From Ktedonobacterales bacterium (GTDB taxonomy: Bacteria > Chloroflexota > Ktedonobacteria > Ktedonobacterales > JACDGC01), in contig JACDGC010000253.1 of the NCBI GenBank assembly GCA_013815535.1, forward strand, positions 1-6,182: 6,182 nt of DNA, written 5' to 3'. Of this stretch, positions 5,196-6,182 are shown one piece after another. A program made the translations under genes and the position numbers. Below the pieces are notes generated by a model, which made no database searches, was not told the origin of the DNA, and was given only the letters and a program-made list of their open reading frames with translations. Each line of letters begins with the position of its first letter. The stretch's first letter is position 1.

Positions 5196-6128
5196 ATGTC
5201 CGCATCTTGCAATAATGAGCGCTGTTGGCATTCCGAAGATGACGAAACGCGCATACGATTCTCCATTGATGAGGCGGATGACCGCTTCACCGACGCAGCA
5301 CAACGAGAAAACGTTTCGCTAGAAGCAATTGGCGATGTCGCAGCACGCATCAAGGCTGATGGCGCGCAATGGCGGCAGGAAGAGTACCGTGTCGACTCCA
5401 TCCGCAAGCGACTATCGTCGGCCATCCAACAAGAACGGAACATCGCTGACTTCAACCCCACGCTGCGCCTAGAAACAAAGATACCCGTGTTCGCCCACCA
5501 AGGAGCCATCTCCACCCCAGTGCCCGACCCCATTGCCCTGTTGACCTGTCTGCCACCTACCCAACCGAGATACGCGCCAACACCCCCCTGGCAGATGACG
5601 ACATGGGCAGAGCAGACCCATCCCTGCCTCTGGATATGTCAGCCCGACAAACTTTGGCCAAAAGCCGTCATGAGTGTCGTCATCTTTTTAGGAACTGTGT
5701 ATGCGCTATCCTTGTGCATCAGTCGGGTTGCCATGCCACTGGTGATCAGCCAATTCTTGAGCGCTTCCACCATGACCCTGCTTATCATCATCGGCAGCAT
5801 TGGGACGTTGCTCGGCTTCAGCATGTTGGGCATGAGCACCTCACCAGGGGAGCAAGGGTATACCCAGTTCGAAAGAAGAGTCGCGCAAGCCGGGATTTTC
5901 GTGATAGCATCTAGCCTCATCGGCATCTATAGCAACGTCTTGCATCTCGATTTGAACAATCTGACAGGCAGCTTGCTTCTGCTAGGTATGGGGGGCGTCT
6001 GCACCATAGTCAGCGAACACCTCATCAATCGCACCACCACGCCACATCTCGCCATGCGCCTCGTCACAGCCGGTTGCCTCGTCTGTGGCATCATCTTTTG
6101 GGCCTTGCCGCTGGGCAGCCTGCTCTAG
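5196..6128 (+). CDS. Unrecognised membrane protein with soluble N-terminal half, linked to the sigma factor
   Basis: The product is 310 aa and I do not recognise a family. The N-terminus has two cysteines and a histidine (C5, C10, H12) but not the HxxxCxxC motif of zinc anti-sigma factors. Residues about 14-85 are acidic-to-basic and helical (RRENV-like charged helices, IRKRLSSAIQQE at 69-80). Residues 95-150 are Pro- and Trp-rich, with CLWIC (144-148). Five membrane helices follow at about 157-176, 193-213, 229-249, 257-277 and 288-307, with short loops; the loop FERRVA suggests the positive-inside side. Following an ECF sigma gene in the same direction at 68 bp, with a cytosolic domain and a membrane domain, fits a membrane anti-sigma factor or sensor. 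That role rests on position and topology only. No catalytic motif is visible. Confidence 0.75.
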   Translation: MSASCNNERCWHSEDDETRIRFSIDEADDRFTDAAQRENVSLEAIGDVAARIKADGAQWRQEEYRVDSIRKRLSSAIQQERNIADFNPTLRLETKIPVFAHQGAISTPVPDPIALLTCLPPTQPRYAPTPPWQMTTWAEQTHPCLWICQPDKLWPKAVMSVVIFLGTVYALSLCISRVAMPLVISQFLSASTMTLLIIIGSIGTLLGFSMLGMSTSPGEQGYTQFERRVAQAGIFVIASSLIGIYSNVLHLDLNNLTGSLLLLGMGGVCTIVSEHLINRTTTPHLAMRLVTAGCLVCGIIFWALPLGSLL

Positions 6129-6144
6129 CACACCCTTTTCACGA

Positions 6145-6159
6145 TGCGCCCCTGGCGCA
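6145..6159 (+). terminator. Short hairpin after the membrane protein gene, possible terminator
   Basis: TGCGCC (6145-6150) and GGCGCA (6154-6159) form a perfect 6-bp GC-rich stem with a 3-nt loop, 16 bp after the stop. No T-run follows. The stem is short, so termination is only a suggestion. Confidence 0.3.
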
Positions 6160-6182
6160 ACCACCTCTTCAGAGTCTGCGTG

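Noticed and set aside
5054..5533. Minus-strand frame of 159 codons across the sigma and membrane protein genes
   Set aside because: It overlaps two well-supported plus-strand genes, lacks a ribosome binding site and has a Ser/Arg/Met-rich shadow composition.

Overview
The window is GC-rich bacterial DNA with seven credible protein genes. It most resembles Chloroflexota. The main clue is the truncated leftward gene at the left edge, whose N-terminal half looks like the DUF4012 membrane proteins abundant in that phylum. The other genes (DUF3618, holin-like PF07332, an ECF sigma factor) are too widespread to decide taxonomy. All family calls come from reading the translations; no search was run.

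Layout. (1) Positions 1-892, minus strand: N-terminal 297 codons of a DUF4012-like membrane protein, starting at a GTG and running off the left edge. (2) 893-1333: a gene-free divergent region with a 13-bp palindrome, a perfect 13-bp tandem repeat and a hairpin abutting the ribosome binding site of the next gene. (3) 1334-3838, plus strand: a tight four-gene operon. It encodes a 144-aa tail-anchored protein like 'nutrient deprivation-induced'/DUF883 (YqjD-like) proteins, a 307-aa protein built from about 18 eleven-residue repeats with the same type of C-terminal anchor, a 127-aa PF07332 holin-like protein (YqjE-like), and a 235-aa DUF3618 protein whose start overlaps the previous stop (ATGA). 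A 13-bp-stem hairpin closes the operon. (4) 3963-4223, minus strand: an 86-aa orphan with a strong ribosome binding site. (5) 4224-4530: gene-poor leader with an inverted repeat and an imperfect 21/22-bp duplication. (6) 4531-6128, plus strand: an ECF-type sigma factor followed 68 bp later by an unrecognised 310-aa protein with a soluble N-terminal half and about five membrane helices.

How they may work together. The operon looks like a membrane-surface stress module: small amphipathic-helix proteins fixed to the cytoplasmic membrane by C-terminal anchors, plus a two-helix membrane partner. The 11-residue repeat protein is the most distinctive component, with the periodicity of LEA group 3, apolipoprotein and synuclein helices but an unusual Gly/Gln/Asp-rich composition. 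The sigma factor and its membrane neighbour form a plausible signalling pair. Whether they control the operon cannot be decided from the sequence alone.
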